The notes under the pieces were generated by a model that ran no database searches, was not told the origin of the DNA, and saw nothing but the letters and a program-made list of their open reading frames with translations. The position numbers and the translations under genes are program-made. This document shows positions 63,293-64,000 of a stretch of 64,000 nt of DNA, piece by piece. Location: positions 186,001 to 250,000 of the forward strand of contig CAWCJS010000024.1 in NCBI GenBank assembly GCA_963795795.1. The letters are read 5' to 3'. Every line of letters begins with the position of its first letter. The first letter of the stretch is position 1. Origin of the DNA: Palsa-504 sp963795795 (GTDB lineage Bacteria; Actinomycetota; Actinomycetes; Streptosporangiales; Streptosporangiaceae).

Positions 63293-64000
63293 CTGGCCAC
63301 CGGGGCGAATCCGCCGGCCAGGCGGAACGCGGCCGTTAGCTCGGTCGCGGTCCAGAACCGGTTCGGCACGACGTCGGTGACGGTGCGGACCGCCCCGCCC
63401 CGCCGGCGATAGGTGACGCTGACGTGTTCCCTGGTGACCTGCGTGACCGGGTCGATCTCGTCCTTCCCGCCGCCCCACCGCACGCTGACCGTGCCGCCGT
63501 TGACCTCTGAACTCCACTCGCTACTGGTCCTGCGCTCGGCGGAGAAGAAGTCGGCGGGGTGGGCGAGCTCCGCGATGTACAGGCCGCCCGCGCTGACATG
63601 GCGGGCCACGCAGGCCAGGTGGGCGAGCAGGTCGTCCAAGGTCATCAGGTGACACAGCGAGTTGAGCATCGTGATGGCCAGGTCGAAGCGGCGGGTGAGA
63701 CTGAAGTCCCGCATGTCGCCCTGGACCACGGTCAGGCTGACCCCCGACGCCGCGGCCATGTCGCTGGCGCGCGCGCACATCGCCGCGGATAGGTCGAGCG
63801 CGGTGGCCTGCACCCCGCGGCGGGCCAGCTCGCGCGTGTGCTCCGCGGGTCCCGCCGCGAGCTCCAGGACGGACCGCAGCGGGCCGGCGTGCGGTCCGCG
63901 GTGCGTGTCAAACCAGCGGAGCAGGGCGTCTACCTCCGTAGGAACGTCGCGGTAGGCACACGCGGCCTCGTAGAACTCCGGCTCGTCGTAGATTCCGGGC
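63214..64000 (-). CDS. class I SAM-dependent methyltransferase, 5' end outside the window
   Basis: 262 codons are visible and the frame is open to the edge at 64000. SAM-binding motif I reads LELAAGPAEHTRELARRG, followed by ALDLSAAM and GDMRDF. The remainder has beta strands of the family (FDLAITMLNSLCHLM). The start codon is beyond the window, though YDEPEFYEAACAYRD near the edge resembles the usual first residues. The substrate is unknown. It is convergent with and overlaps the EamA gene. Confidence 0.88.
   Translation of the reverse strand, partial: PGIYDEPEFYEAACAYRDVPTEVDALLRWFDTHRGPHAGPLRSVLELAAGPAEHTRELARRGVQATALDLSAAMCARASDMAAASGVSLTVVQGDMRDFSLTRRFDLAITMLNSLCHLMTLDDLLAHLACVARHVSAGGLYIAELAHPADFFSAERRTSSEWSSEVNGGTVSVRWGGGKDEIDPVTQVTREHVSVTYRRRGGAVRTVTDVVPNRFWTATELTAAFRLAGGFAPVASYGDFEADAPVDATDAWRMILVFRRE

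Overview
The window is very GC-rich, with crowded genes, frequent GTG starts, ATGA/GTGA stop-start overlaps and families typical of large Actinomycetota genomes: DUF222/HNH, DUF574 methyltransferases, XRE-DUF397 pairs, a conservon-type kinase with a roadblock protein, a LuxR-type STAND ATPase, CGNR and an ECF42 sigma factor. A soil, probably mycelial, actinomycete is the best reading; the species cannot be told. I saw no rRNA, tRNA, CRISPR array, prophage or transposase.

Layout. 1-8506: tandem DNA repeats, a DUF222/HNH protein, a DUF2254 membrane protein, a YciI/DGPF protein facing an ECF42-type sigma factor, a crotonase, a PPK2 polyphosphate kinase and a membrane-anchored protein. 8690-12864: pentose phosphate cluster pgi-gnd-zwf closed by a strong hairpin; gnd is frameshifted. 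12877-21805: peptide-type solute-binding lipoprotein, lipid-kinase-fold protein, ChrA, Cu+ ATPase, MHYT sensor, DapF. 22045-24489: Nudix-like protein with an Asn-Gly tail, a DnaA-box-like cluster, an Asp-box propeller coupled to a MoaD-like protein. 24528-29417: small membrane ORF, LuxR/STAND regulator, a DinB remnant, VOC protein and a second binding lipoprotein.

29689-36316: signalling block with nitrate-sensor-type kinase plus roadblock protein (a conservon without its later genes), then two DUF574 methyltransferases flanking an XRE-DUF397 pair. 36322-40697: adenine-deaminase-like enzyme and two duplicated NCS1 nucleobase permeases, both carrying the same +1 frameshift. 40999-46133: two tandem STAND NTPase-TPR proteins resembling NLRs. 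46244-51702: GMC oxidoreductase, nucleotidyltransferase-fold protein, metallophosphoesterase, APC permease. 51724-57537: SDR, ligase-polymerase fusion for end joining, TPR protein, PadR regulon and a VOC remnant. 57546-64000: glpK (frameshifted) divergent from glpD, an RHH-HTH regulator coupled to glpD, CGNR protein, EamA transporter and a methyltransferase cut by the window edge.

Five +1 frame disruptions lie in otherwise well-conserved genes (gnd, both NCS1 permeases with two in one copy, glpK). Either the sequence has insertion errors or something unusual happens here; the identical shift in both permeases is the most notable. Other points of interest are the STAND pair, the propeller/MoaD pair, the LIG-POL fusion and the DnaA-box-like cluster.
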